NCBI GenBank assembly: GCA_020639095.1
Contig: JACKHH010000015.1
Span: 1-64,000 of the forward strand
Direction: 5' to 3'
Length of the DNA stretch: 64,000 bases
From: Phycisphaerales bacterium
Lineage (GTDB): Bacteria; Planctomycetota; Phycisphaerae; UBA1845
Below the pieces are notes generated by a model that searched no databases, was not told the DNA's origin, and saw only the letters and a program-made list of their open reading frames with translations. A program made the position numbers and the translations under genes. Every line of letters starts with the position of its first letter. The stretch's first letter is position 1. Below, piece after piece: positions 23,917 to 33,297 of this stretch.

Positions 23917-25785
23917 CTACGCCTGCGTTGTGACAGGATACGCCCTTTGCAACGCCAGTTCGCGGGCTTCTTCGTAGGCTGGGTGCAGTTCGGTCCAGTC
24001 CAGGCACTCGGAGAGGCGCTCTACGCGGTTGCGCATCTGGATGCGCTGACGACGCGTCATCTGCGCGAAGCGGATGAGCACGTCGGTGAGTTGGTCGATG
24101 GCGGCACCCGTGTCCACGTGCCGACGCTTGAGCACATAAATCCCATTCTCCTCGTGGTCGAGCACGTTGGCTTGGATGAACGCGCCGAAACCGCTGAGGT
24201 CGGTACACACCGAGGGGATACCCAGCACGGCACACTCAGCCGGCGTGTACCCCCAGGGCTCGTAGTACGATGGGAAAACCCCAAGATGGCAGCCGCGGAC
24301 GAACTCGGGATAGTCCATGCGAAAGAGCGGATTGGTGCGGTTGATGAATTCCGGATGGAAGACAACCTTCACGCGATCGTGCGCGTTGTTGAAGAGCTGG
24401 CGGTGACGCAGATGGTTGAGCACCGGATCGCTGTGCTCATCGTACATGTGGTGGGTCACGATCGGCGGCAGTTCCGTCTTCGCGCGCGTGTGCAGCAGGC
24501 GCTTGAGCACGACCATCTCTTCCGGTTTGATCAGGTCTTCCGATTCGGGCAGTTCGCCGCGCGCCGCGATCTCGAAAAGCCGGTGGCGGAAGTTGTTCCC
24601 AATCTCATCGCAACTGCTCCGCAACTCCTGGAGCATGGTGTGCGCCTGCAACACCTCGACGTTGAGGTGGCGCGTAGCAGCCGCGGTTACGATGAACGCG
24701 ACCACCGTCGTTTCGCTGCCCGCGTGCATCAGGTGATGGTTGAGCCGCGAGAGCGCTTCGATGAATACGTCGATGCCCTTGTTGTGATACTCGTAGCGCC
24801 CCGACGTGAAGAGGTAGATCGTCTTGTCCAGGTCAAATGAGTACGTGCCGAAGAAGTGACCCTGCACGAATTGGTTGATGCGCTCCTTCGACTGCCGGTG
24901 CATGTTCTGAAACTCATGCAGCGCGGCAAACTTCTCGACGCGCAGTCCGTTGGGTAGCACCTTCTCAGGCCGGCGCTTCAGCAGGTGGTCCGCCTCCAGC
25001 GCGGTGATGTCCGAAACGGTCGTGAACACATGCGAGCCGGTGCTCGCGGCGCGCTCGATGCAGTAGCGGTGGTAAATCTGGCGTTCACCGGCTTCCGCGT
25101 CGGGGTTGATCCACGGCAAACGTTCGTAAAAGTCCGTCGTGGATGCGCAGAGGTAGCGGCCCAGCAGCGTCGCGTGCGTGGTAAAGACGGTCGCGAGCGG
25201 CAGTTCGCGGCGACGCACGATGGGTAGGGCAGCGGCTGCCAGCCATTCGTGAAAATGCGCGATGATCTGCCGCCGGCCTCCGTACCGGTTGCACAGGTCC
25301 TCGAAGAATTCCGCGACGAGATAGCCGAAGGCGATGCTGTCGTTCGTTTCGGAGTCTTCGTCGGGATAGTGGATTCCACAATCCTGCCAGTAGCGCGCGC
25401 GGAACTCGTTGAGTCGCGGGAACGCGGCGTAGAAATCGATGAGCAGGACGCGGGGATTTCCGGTGACGAGCCACCGGCCATAGTGTACCTGCGTGCCCGC
25501 AGCCCGTAGGTTTTCGATCGTCGGTCCGAGGATTTCGCCGGGTTCGAGTTCTTCAAACTCCATCGCGGCGCTGCCGGGCGCGTACGGTCCGATCAGGCAG
25601 TAGCGATCACCGTAGAGTTCCTGGGTGATCGCAGCCTTTGAACGCAGCACGGTGTAGATGCCGCCGACGCGCCGGCACACTTCCCATGCGACTTCAAAGA
25701 GCAGCGGTCCGGATTCGATGTCGACAAGTGATTCGTCGTCAACAGGGATATGCCCAATACCTTTGGTTGTGCGCTTGGTTGCCAT
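23917..25785 (-). CDS. Glycogen synthase, GT3 family (eukaryote-like)
   Basis: A 622-residue glycosyltransferase. The N-terminal motif 'LLFEVAWEVCRRVGGIYTVL' (28-47, K50 after it) is the signature of GT3 enzymes such as fungal and animal glycogen synthase, not of bacterial GT5 GlgA. The C-terminal donor-binding motif is 'YYEPWGYTPAECAVLGIPSV', with the two conserved Glu residues, followed by 'TDLSGFGAF'. GT3 enzymes extend alpha-1,4-glucan from UDP-glucose. The eukaryotic regulatory N- and C-terminal phosphorylation tails are missing. The frame is open upstream to 26037, but only the ATG at 25785 gives the family start. No other glycogen genes are adjacent. Confidence 0.92.
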   Translation of the reverse strand: MATKRTTKGIGHIPVDDESLVDIESGPLLFEVAWEVCRRVGGIYTVLRSKAAITQELYGDRYCLIGPYAPGSAAMEFEELEPGEILGPTIENLRAAGTQVHYGRWLVTGNPRVLLIDFYAAFPRLNEFRARYWQDCGIHYPDEDSETNDSIAFGYLVAEFFEDLCNRYGGRRQIIAHFHEWLAAAALPIVRRRELPLATVFTTHATLLGRYLCASTTDFYERLPWINPDAEAGERQIYHRYCIERAASTGSHVFTTVSDITALEADHLLKRRPEKVLPNGLRVEKFAALHEFQNMHRQSKERINQFVQGHFFGTYSFDLDKTIYLFTSGRYEYHNKGIDVFIEALSRLNHHLMHAGSETTVVAFIVTAAATRHLNVEVLQAHTMLQELRSSCDEIGNNFRHRLFEIAARGELPESEDLIKPEEMVVLKRLLHTRAKTELPPIVTHHMYDEHSDPVLNHLRHRQLFNNAHDRVKVVFHPEFINRTNPLFRMDYPEFVRGCHLGVFPSYYEPWGYTPAECAVLGIPSVCTDLSGFGAFIQANVLDHEENGIYVLKRRHVDTGAAIDQLTDVLIRFAQMTRRQRIQMRNRVERLSECLDWTELHPAYEEARELALQRAYPVTTQA

Positions 25786-26064
25786 GATCGAATGATGCTG
25801 TGATAAGCCGTGCTCAGTTCTCGTAATCCGAAGGTTCACACGCCGAATACGAGGATAACGGCCCGCGCCGCGTTTGTCGCGTAGCGCGTCCTGAGGTGCG
25901 TGCAACAAAGATTGGGCGCGCGTTCTCCCGTGTCGCAGTGCATGTCGGCGCACTCCGCCTATGCTCGCCATTTCGCCAACACGCGCACGGTGATTCGGCG
26001 CTGGCTTCCCGCCCGCATCGGATGCGCGAAAGGTCAATGGGGGAGTACTGGTAGGGCGAACTGC

Positions 26065-27183
26065 CTACCGGCGTTGAACTGCGGTCGCGATCGAGCGGCG
26101 CGCCACGCGGGCGAAGTCACTCTTGGGCACGAGTACGCGGAAGGTCGGGCCGAAACCGAAGTTGCCCTCCGGGCGCTGCACCGGCCCGCGCTCGAAGATC
26201 ATCGTCGGGAAGTAACGGTAGCCCGAGCCGTCGCCGAAACCGGCTGCTGGAGGTCGCCGTGTGCCAGCGCCATAAAGTTGGTTGCCGCCCGGGCCGAGGC
26301 TCGAATAGCCCGTTCGGTTGGCGACCATGAAGTCGATGTCATCGGGGCTCAGCGACTGGAATTCGTAGGGGCTGATGGCGCGATCGAAGATCTCCTGGTT
26401 GATCCACATCCGCGCGATGTTGCCGTCGGTCGCGTACTCACCGGGATGGACGCGGCGGCGTTCTTCGGCGTCCTTCGAGAAGGCTTCGACCAAACCAGAC
26501 CGCGCGAGCGAAATGTGGAAGGTACCGCTCACCGGTTCGATCTCGATTTCCCAACCTTCGGTTCCGCGCTTGGCCAGCGTCGCGACCGTGGAGTCAACGA
26601 CGACATCGCTGCGCAGCGTACCTTCGCTGCTACCGCCGCGCACCGCGCCGTAACCTAAGCCGATACGGATGCGCTGCTCGTCGATCGTGCGACGATAGTC
26701 GGAAATCTTCGCCAGCGTACCGCGACGAAGCTGGATGACGGTGAGGTTCGGTCCTTCGCCGAATTGTAGCGTGCACTTGGAACGCATACCCGTGCGGATC
26801 TGCGTGTCGGGCGCGATCTGCTGATCCTTCTCCACCGGCTTCCATGCGTCCATGTCGAGCGCGTTTGCATCGCCCGGTGCGGACTCAACCGTGCCTTCGA
26901 CCTCGATGACGATGGCGCGCAATTCCTCGCCCTCCGCAGGGTCAGCCGGTGCTTGCGGATCGGCCACGTTGCCCGTAGCAGCCGCTGGTTGCACGGACGT
27001 GGCGGGCTTGCTCGTGGCCACCGGGGTCGCGGAAACGTTCGTCGCCTGGGTGGTGTCCGGTGTCGCAACCGCCGGTGCTTGGGTCTGCTGGTCCGCGGTC
27101 TGCGCGAAGGCAGCCGACGCGCACAGCGCCACCGCGAGTGCCAACTGTCCGAAGTATCTCATTTGCTTGTGCCCGATCGTCAT
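26065..27183 (-). CDS. Exported FecR-domain protein
   Basis: A 372-residue protein. The start at 27183 has 'ggagagggag' upstream; an internal Met seven residues on precedes a signal peptide ('LALAVALCASAAFA'). A Thr/Pro/Ala-rich linker (about 22-85) follows. The FecR-type domain then runs from about 90 to 260: 'IVIEVEGTVESAP', 'WKPVEKDQQIAPDTQIRTGMRSKCTLQFG', 'VDSTVATLAKRGTEGWEI'. The C-terminus ends 'RSIATAVQRR'. Here there is no sigma factor or TonB receptor next to it; instead it sits downstream of a lipoprotein and a beta-barrel gene. A structural envelope role is more likely than iron signalling. Confidence 0.75.
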   Translation of the reverse strand: MTIGHKQMRYFGQLALAVALCASAAFAQTADQQTQAPAVATPDTTQATNVSATPVATSKPATSVQPAAATGNVADPQAPADPAEGEELRAIVIEVEGTVESAPGDANALDMDAWKPVEKDQQIAPDTQIRTGMRSKCTLQFGEGPNLTVIQLRRGTLAKISDYRRTIDEQRIRIGLGYGAVRGGSSEGTLRSDVVVDSTVATLAKRGTEGWEIEIEPVSGTFHISLARSGLVEAFSKDAEERRRVHPGEYATDGNIARMWINQEIFDRAISPYEFQSLSPDDIDFMVANRTGYSSLGPGGNQLYGAGTRRPPAAGFGDGSGYRYFPTMIFERGPVQRPEGNFGFGPTFRVLVPKSDFARVARRSIATAVQRR

Positions 27184-27306
27184 TGCTTGTTCTCCCTCTC
27201 CCCGCGCGAACTTCGTCCCGCGGTTCAACGGAGTATAGGACCACACCAACCGCCCGGACTACAGCCCTGAGCGGTGCGAAAACGGCGGTCGCTGCCGCCA
27301 GGGGCG

Positions 27307-27900
27307 TTATTCCGCGAGCAACTCGCTCGCCTTGCCGCCGCTCGCTGCAGCTTTCGGCGTCGCGGCGAATGCCCCGGATTCCTGCTGATAGTCTTCCGCT
27401 CGACCCATCGTCCAGACCAGCGCACCGCCGGTTACCGGCTTGTATGCCGGGGCGTGGCCGATGATCCGCGCGTCGACGCACTGGCGAATCGCGTACCGCC
27501 GGTCCCCCAGCCCCCACGAGCCCAACAGCGTCGAGCACACGCTGGGTTTGAGGTGGCAAACCTCGCTGGTCATGTAGCACATCGTGCCGATGTCGAGCAC
27601 GTCGTTCTCATTGAGGCCCCACGCGTCGCGAACCCACCCACGACGGACCAACTCTGCGTAGCGCGTCGCGTGATCGTCGTACGGATCGCTGCCATCGGCT
27701 GCTATGACCATGGCGCGACACCCTTCGCCGAACGTGGCGACCGGAATGGTTTCGAGGTAGTGCACGAACTGGATGTCACTCATCTGTTCGGGCGCGACCG
27801 TCGGTTGGAACTGCCGCTGCTGCGAACATCCACCGACGGCTACCACGAACAGCGTGAACGCGGCGCCGAGAATCGCGCTTATGTGTGTCTTGCGTCGCAT
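27307..27900 (-). CDS. Putative lipoprotein
   Basis: A 197-residue protein with a lipoprotein signal: basic start 'MRRKTHISAIL', hydrophobic core, then lipobox-like 'VAVGGC' (Cys about 25). The mature part has 'FGEGCRAMVIAADGSDPYDDHATRYAELVRRGWVRDAW' and four more cysteines. Its ATG shares one base with the TGA of the upstream beta-barrel gene, so the two are probably translationally coupled. No family recognised. Function is likely tied to its neighbours in the outer membrane or periplasm. Confidence 0.75.
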   Translation of the reverse strand: MRRKTHISAILGAAFTLFVVAVGGCSQQRQFQPTVAPEQMSDIQFVHYLETIPVATFGEGCRAMVIAADGSDPYDDHATRYAELVRRGWVRDAWGLNENDVLDIGTMCYMTSEVCHLKPSVCSTLLGSWGLGDRRYAIRQCVDARIIGHAPAYKPVTGGALVWTMGRAEDYQQESGAFAATPKAAASGGKASELLAE

Positions 27901-29342
27901 CAGAAGCTCCACGTCACACCGGTGAGCACAAAGGTCCGCGTCGTCTGATCGCTGAACGCGCTGCCCGGGAAGAACGCGCCTGAACGCACCGTCCAGAACA
28001 GGTCGTTGGCGATTTGCCAATTCGCGTAATAGTCCATTTCCCATCCGAGGTAACCGCTTTGCACGTCAGCAGTCGTATCCGAGACGGCGCCATCGCGCCG
28101 GTTCTTCCAGTACATGAACCAGTTCGTGCCCAGCTCCAGCTTATCGAGGCAACGATCGCCCTCGAAGGGATAGAACGAAGCGCCGGCACGCCAGATGTGA
28201 ATGTTGCTCATCACCGGGGCGAAGGACAAACCGGTGTCGCGATAACCGAACGCGTTGAACCCGCGATCGGTGTCGTCGCCGCGATTGCCGCCGATCGCAT
28301 TCGTCGGGCTGCCCGTGCGATCGGGGTCGCCGCTCGCGAAGATGTACTCCAACGAAGCACGCGGATGCGTGTGTACGTCGAACAGGTATTCCAGTTCGAA
28401 ATCGAATGCCCACGCGCGGATCACGTCGTCGTGCAGGTAGCGGCGATTGCCGAAGCTGTGCCCGCTTTCGTAGACCCACTCCGTCGAATAACGCAGGTTC
28501 TGCACGATTTCGCCGCGTGAACCCAAGCCGACGTAGAACGAGTCGTAATCGAACTGCTGGAGCGGCGATGGGACGATTTCGTTGTTGTGGTCGCGCTGCC
28601 AGAGGACGTAGGCGAACGGCCTGTGATCGTCCCAGCCGAGGTATTGCGCTTGCGCACCGAAGAAAGTGCGACGTTCGCGATCGATGGGGCGCGAACGATC
28701 GAAGTCGAACTGGCTGCCCACCGTGCGCCCGACCAGCCCATCGAATTCCCAATCGCCGACGACGGCTTGCACGCCGACGTGGTCGAGCACCTGCGACAGC
28801 GCGAGCCCGGTGCCGAACTCGACGAGATCGCGACCGACCTTCACCCGCAGGTCGTAGCCGATGTTGTCGTGACCAGCGGCTCGCAGCGCCTTGCGCAGGT
28901 CGAACTTGTAATAGCCGCGTTCGAGGTTGGGGCCTTCCCAATCGTTGTCGTTGCCGTCGAAGGAATCACCGTCGTTGAAGTCGAGGTAGCTCGTTCGCAC
29001 CCGCGCGAAGAACTCGTGGGCGCCCTCGTCGAGCACCAACCGGCTCCACACGCGCAGGTCGTTCCGCCGGAACGTCCGCGAACTGTTGATCCCGTCGTCG
29101 TAGATGAAGAGGTGGAAGCTGTACGACCCACCGAAATCGAAATCGGTTTCCTGCGCGGGTGTCAGCTCGTCATCGATCTGCGACCAGATCGTGTCGCGCG
29201 CCGCGCGCTGCTGGTTGAGGAACGCGTCGCTTTCACGCGCCGACTGGGCTGTCGCTCCCGCCGTCGCACCCAGCACCAACGCTCCCCAGACCGCGAGGGA
29301 CGCACGTACCCCAGCCCGTTGTGTCCGTTTCATAGTCGCCAC
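27900..29342 (-). CDS. Outer-membrane beta-barrel protein, alginate-export (AlgE) type
   Basis: A 480-residue protein with a cleavable signal peptide (about 1-33, '...GATAGATA-QS'). The mature sequence alternates polar and aromatic residues as in a beta-barrel and ends in Phe ('LTGVTWSF'), the usual BAM recognition residue. Segments such as 'RNDLRVWSRLVLDEGAHEFFARVRTSYLDF' and 'LRVKVGRDLVEFGTGLALSQVLDHVGV' fit the alginate_exp family of porin-like exporters. Substrate unknown. It is first in a three-gene cluster with the lipoprotein and FecR-domain genes. A start three codons later (29333) is possible. Confidence 0.8.
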   Translation of the reverse strand: MATMKRTQRAGVRASLAVWGALVLGATAGATAQSARESDAFLNQQRAARDTIWSQIDDELTPAQETDFDFGGSYSFHLFIYDDGINSSRTFRRNDLRVWSRLVLDEGAHEFFARVRTSYLDFNDGDSFDGNDNDWEGPNLERGYYKFDLRKALRAAGHDNIGYDLRVKVGRDLVEFGTGLALSQVLDHVGVQAVVGDWEFDGLVGRTVGSQFDFDRSRPIDRERRTFFGAQAQYLGWDDHRPFAYVLWQRDHNNEIVPSPLQQFDYDSFYVGLGSRGEIVQNLRYSTEWVYESGHSFGNRRYLHDDVIRAWAFDFELEYLFDVHTHPRASLEYIFASGDPDRTGSPTNAIGGNRGDDTDRGFNAFGYRDTGLSFAPVMSNIHIWRAGASFYPFEGDRCLDKLELGTNWFMYWKNRRDGAVSDTTADVQSGYLGWEMDYYANWQIANDLFWTVRSGAFFPGSAFSDQTTRTFVLTGVTWSF

Positions 29343-29963
29343 TTGCCGCCGACCTTGTGAATTCCTGACCTGACAACCACGTTGACAGGGAAATTATCGG
29401 GGCATGGTCGCAGTTGGCGTTAGAAAGATCAAGCGAGACCGGACAAGAGGCAAAGATGAAGCCGCGACAGGGCGGTGTCAGGCCTCAGCCGGGGCGGAGA
29501 CTGCGTAAGCCGCACAGTCTGCGGAGGGTGTCCGCGCAAAGTACGGGCCCCGCGAACCTGTTTCCAGGCTCGCGGGGCCACTGAAAGGGGACACGACAGC
29601 TTTCACCATCACTATAGGATTTCAATCTCATGGAAGTCAAACCGGGAAAGCGTTTGCGCTGGTGCGGTCACGCGCGATTCGTAACGGTTATACCGCGCGT
29701 AGCGCACCATATCGCGATGACTGCATCGCGTGCGCTGGTTTACCGGACATCGCGACGATCGATCGTTTTCCTGGCCCGTCGAGATCGGCCTGCATTCGTG
29801 CATTTGCAGCGATAGTGAAGACGCCGCCCAGGGCGACAATTGTTTGACGCTGAACTGTGTCACAGGCTATCATTATCGGTCAATCAACAGGTCAGGGAGG
29901 GCCTCGTTTGTGGATCCCGCGCCGTTCCGGCCGGGTAGGGCGACACCCCATAGGGGAATCACC
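29343..29963. other. 621-base gap with a structured segment at 29466-29600
   Basis: No gene is evident. Stems: GACA/TGTC around 29465-29478, 'agactg...cagtct' (about 29508-29530), and a strong hairpin, arms 29546-29560 and 29565-29579 matching at 14 of 15 positions with loop TTTC. After the hairpin comes 'actgaaaggggacacgac'. The hairpin lacks a T tract. The rest, to 29963, contains only short frames without coding character. A structured leader or small RNA is possible; I could not match it to a known class. Confidence 0.5.
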
Positions 29964-30800
29964 ATGCGCAGCGCTTCACGGCGCCATGCTTTCACTTTGG
30001 TCGAATTGCTCGTGGTGATCTCGATCATTGCGTTGCTCGTTTCGATCGCGTTGCCGAGTTTGCGAAAGGCGCGCAAACAGGCGAGGGCAGTTCTCTGCGC
30101 GACGCACTTGCACGCGCAGTCGCAAGCGCTCGAAATCTACTACAACGAATACAACGGTTACATTCCGCGTGAGTACAACCTCCCGCAGGTGCTGCCGTAT
30201 CTCGCCAATCGCATGCCGTACGCCGGGCCGCTCGCGCTGGTGTTAGGCTACAAGCTCGACAGCAGCATTCCGTTGGAGCCTCAGTTCGCCACGATGCCGG
30301 AGTTCCAATGCCCCGATTTCCCGCATGACGTACCCAGCATCATGCAAAAGGCGGGGGCGCTTTACCCGCAGTTCGCCAACGAGGTCAGCGATGACCAGGT
30401 GATCGATTATGTATCGAATGACTTCCAGCTTAACTACGACAGGGTGACCGCGGCAGACCGCGACGACCTGCAAGCTCGGATTGACCCCAAGGGTCTGCCG
30501 CAGATGGAGACCTTGCTGGCTGCTCCGGCGCCGATCGTGCTCATGAGTTGGGTTCGCAAGCCGGCGCAGCTCATCTATCTATCCGAAGCACATGCAGCGC
30601 TGACGAGTCTGACCGGGGTGCATGACGTATTTCGCGGTGCGCAACTGCCGCGCGGCGAGACGCCGCGCGTGGCGGTTGATATGCGTCACCCCGCCGGCAT
30701 CCACGCGATGTATTTCGATGGTCACATTGAACGGGCCATGCCCGAAAAGCAGGAACTCAAGGACTGGTACGACCCCACGGCGCACGCGGTAGCGCGCTGA
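29964..30800 (+). CDS. Prepilin-like protein with type IV methylation motif (planctomycete type)
   Basis: A 278-residue protein. The N-terminus 'RRHAFTLVELLVVISIIALL' is a textbook type IV prepilin cleavage and methylation site (F at +1, E at +5), followed by the assembly helix. The C-terminal part contains 'GIHAMYFDGHIERAMP', the H-x-x-G-x-x-x-x-FxDGH type ending shared by the large planctomycete pseudopilin-like families. Ribosome binding site AGGGG lies about ten bases before the ATG. The N-terminal region is open further upstream but has no similarity. It stands alone, not in the secretion locus at 55-64 kb. Planctomycetes encode many of these and their role is mostly unknown. Confidence 0.85.
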   Translation: MRSASRRHAFTLVELLVVISIIALLVSIALPSLRKARKQARAVLCATHLHAQSQALEIYYNEYNGYIPREYNLPQVLPYLANRMPYAGPLALVLGYKLDSSIPLEPQFATMPEFQCPDFPHDVPSIMQKAGALYPQFANEVSDDQVIDYVSNDFQLNYDRVTAADRDDLQARIDPKGLPQMETLLAAPAPIVLMSWVRKPAQLIYLSEAHAALTSLTGVHDVFRGAQLPRGETPRVAVDMRHPAGIHAMYFDGHIERAMPEKQELKDWYDPTAHAVAR

Positions 30801-30815
30801 CCCCGCCCCATACGC

Positions 30816-32513
30816 TTACGACAGCCTGCCGCTGCGAAAGATCGCCCAGAGCAGGCGAATGCCCATCACCCCGGCGAAGATGTAGCCCGCGATGCCGATC
30901 CACTGGATGGGAATTCCCAGGAAGGCCACCGTCGTTGTCGCGCTGATCACCACGCTGCTGCCCACGATGATCGCGGCGATCACCAGCGCGAATGCGACGC
31001 GGTTGCTCGAACGATCCATCTCCTTGGCGAGGTGCTCGATGTTCTCGTGGCGGATGTGTACCTGCCACTTGCCCTTGCTGAGTTGACGCAACGCGGTGCG
31101 CAGTTGTCCCGGAGCCGTCTTGAGGATGCTCAGGACGTGCCATGCCGCGACACCCGTCGTGCGCGCGAGATTTTTCGGAGAAAGTCGGCCTGCGATCAGC
31201 CCGCGAAGCCTCGGCGAAAGGATCGCCACCAGATCCAGCCCCGGGTCGAGTTTCAACGCCACGCCCGCGATCGTCGTGATCGTCTTGAGCACCATGACCA
31301 TTTCGCGCGGCAGCGTGACGTTGTACGCGCGCATGACGGCGGCTATTTCGCCAAAAATGCCCACCAGATCGAGGCGCTTGAGCGGCAAACCGTGGTACTT
31401 GTCGAGCAACTGCCGCAGTGCGCGCGCGAGCGCGCGTGTGTCCGCGTCCGGCTCGACGGCGCCCAGGTCGCTGAGCACGTCGACGACCACCTGCGGTTCG
31501 CGGTACACCATCGCGACGATCATGATCACGAGCTGGCTCGCGGTTTCGTCGCTGAGCGTGCCCACCTGTCCGAAGTCGATGAGACCGATACGCGCCGGCG
31601 GACTGATCAGCAGGTTTCCGGGATGCGGATCGGCGTGGAAGAAACGCATGTCGAAGAACTGCGTCAGATAGACATTGACCAGGCGGCGCGCGAGCAGGTG
31701 CCGGTCGATCGAGCGCCCATTGTCGCCGACGAGCGCGTCGATGTTGCGCCCGCTGACCGCGCCGACGGTGAGTACGCGCGGCCCGGTGAGTTCCCAGTAG
31801 ACGTGCGGAATGTGTACGTTGTCGTCATCGGCGAAGGCTTCTTCAAAGCGCGCGGTCGCGGAGGCTTCGCTGATGAAATCCAGCTCGTGGGTCAGCAATT
31901 GCTCGAATTCTTCGATGATTTGCGGGGGTTTGAAGCGCGCGAGTTCCGGCAGCCACTGCTCCGCCGTCGACGCCAACCACTTGAGAATCACCAAATCCTG
32001 GCGAACGGCAGCGTCGATGCCGGGACGCTTCACCTTGACCACGACGGCGTGGTTGTCCTTGGTGCGCGCGTGGTATACCTGGCCGATACTTCCGCACGCA
32101 AACGGCGCGTCTCCGAATTCGGAAAAGTTTTCTTCGATCGGCGCACCCGTCTCCTCGCACACGATGGCCATCGCGGATTCGTGGTCGAAAGCGGGAACGT
32201 GATCCTGCAAACCGCGCAACTCGCCGAGGATGTCATCCGGCAAGAGATCAGGACGCGTCGAGAACATCTGCCCGAGTTTCACGAACGTGGGACCGAGTTC
32301 CGCGCAAGCAGCCGACAAGCGCCGACCGACGGATGTTTGCGCGGACACCTGCGCGGCTTCACGATCGGCGCGCAACATCTTGCTCATGGGCAAGTATCTG
32401 CCGAGGTTCATGCGCTCGACGATGTGACCGAACCCATGACGCGCGAGCACGCGCGCGATCTGCTGCAAGCGGTTGAGGCTCTTGACGCTGGTTGCCAGAG
32501 GTACGCTGGGCAT
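30816..32513 (-). CDS. AarF/ABC1/UbiB family protein kinase-like
   Basis: A 565-residue atypical kinase. The signature KxGQ motif is at 79-82 ('FVKLGQMFSTRPDLLP'), followed by an A-rich loop 'GSIGQVYHAR', the Lys 'VVVKVKRPG', the ligand motif 'FFHADPHPGNLLI' and the DFG 'IGLIDFGQVG'. The last 65 residues carry two membrane helices ('VAFALVIAAIIVGSSVVI' and 'IPIQWIGIAGYIFAGVMGIRLL'). UbiB/ADCK proteins support ubiquinone or other isoprenoid-lipid metabolism, probably through ATPase rather than kinase activity. It ends 15 bases from the convergent pilin-like gene. Confidence 0.93.
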   Translation of the reverse strand: MPSVPLATSVKSLNRLQQIARVLARHGFGHIVERMNLGRYLPMSKMLRADREAAQVSAQTSVGRRLSAACAELGPTFVKLGQMFSTRPDLLPDDILGELRGLQDHVPAFDHESAMAIVCEETGAPIEENFSEFGDAPFACGSIGQVYHARTKDNHAVVVKVKRPGIDAAVRQDLVILKWLASTAEQWLPELARFKPPQIIEEFEQLLTHELDFISEASATARFEEAFADDDNVHIPHVYWELTGPRVLTVGAVSGRNIDALVGDNGRSIDRHLLARRLVNVYLTQFFDMRFFHADPHPGNLLISPPARIGLIDFGQVGTLSDETASQLVIMIVAMVYREPQVVVDVLSDLGAVEPDADTRALARALRQLLDKYHGLPLKRLDLVGIFGEIAAVMRAYNVTLPREMVMVLKTITTIAGVALKLDPGLDLVAILSPRLRGLIAGRLSPKNLARTTGVAAWHVLSILKTAPGQLRTALRQLSKGKWQVHIRHENIEHLAKEMDRSSNRVAFALVIAAIIVGSSVVISATTTVAFLGIPIQWIGIAGYIFAGVMGIRLLWAIFRSGRLS

Positions 32514-33297
32514 GGGCAGTCGCTGCGTGATCGTGACCGGTGCTGAGGTTATCTGGACGTCCGCGAAATCGTTCGCGATAAGCGCCTATCGGCCTATGAG
32601 CGAAAGCGTACCACGTCCGAATATGGCACGCACGCGAGCGTGCAATCCGGCGACAGCAGCCGGCGATGCATAGGTTTTCGCAAACTCGGTCTTGAGGGTT
32701 CATCGGTGAGGGCTGACTGCTTGTGAACTGCGTACATTTCCAAGGTATATCTAAGCGCGTAACCTGTTACAGAATCGAACGTTAAAGCAGGACCCGGTTT
32801 GCGGGGGTTTGGGCGGGCATTTTCCAGTTGAATTGGGTTGTTGAAGCGGGTAAAAAAGAGCGGTTGAGGGTCGAAACGAAGCGCATGTCCGGATGTGATT
32901 TTCCGCATCCCTGAAGCGATTTCGAGTCGATTCTCGCGGGGTAGAGCTTCGATCAAGCTGCCCAACCCGTCCGGTTCCAAGCACGCCCCGTAAGCGTGCA
33001 AGGGGAATTGGGGGTGGCGAGGTGGAAGCCAAATCCGTGGTGGTTGGCTGTACGACAGCGGTTCCCGGGGCGTCCGGAGGGGTTGGGGCTGATTTTGGCC
33101 CTGATTTCGCGGGGTTTCGGGGGTGTCAGGCGGGCGGGGTTTGAAGCTCTCTTGACACAATCTTTTTCGATTGAGGGGACAAAAGCCCTTGAATGCCGGA
33201 GATTGTTTCCGGTATTATCTGGGTACCCGTAGAGTACGTGAGACGAACGCGCAACCAGAAACTAAACCCGTTCAGTCTCATTCCTTGGAGGATTGCA
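32514..33297. other. 784-base gap before the surface-protein array
   Basis: No gene is supported. Small hairpins include 'agcttcgatcaagct' (32945-32959) and 'gcacgc...gcgtgc' (32981-32999). The promoter of the first dockerin gene probably lies at the right end. Confidence 0.6.
33189..33218 (+). promoter_or_regulatory. Candidate promoter of the first dockerin gene
   Basis: TTGAAT (33189-33194), an 18-base spacer and TATTAT (33213-33218). The spacer contains a 'ccgga..tccgg' inverted repeat. It would give a leader of about 75 bases before the strong TTGGAGG ribosome binding site at 33286-33292. Confidence 0.5.

Noticed and set aside
23245..29342. A FecI/FecR-type iron signalling system formed by the ECF sigma factor and the FecR-domain protein
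   Set aside because: They are separated by the glycogen synthase gene, and the sigma factor has its own anti-sigma neighbour. No TonB-dependent receptor is present.
29500..29600. Resemblance to a cobalamin riboswitch ('gccactg') or a SAH riboswitch ('caggctcg')
   Set aside because: The rest of either consensus is missing, and the words fall within a simple hairpin arm. Neither flanking gene has a related function.
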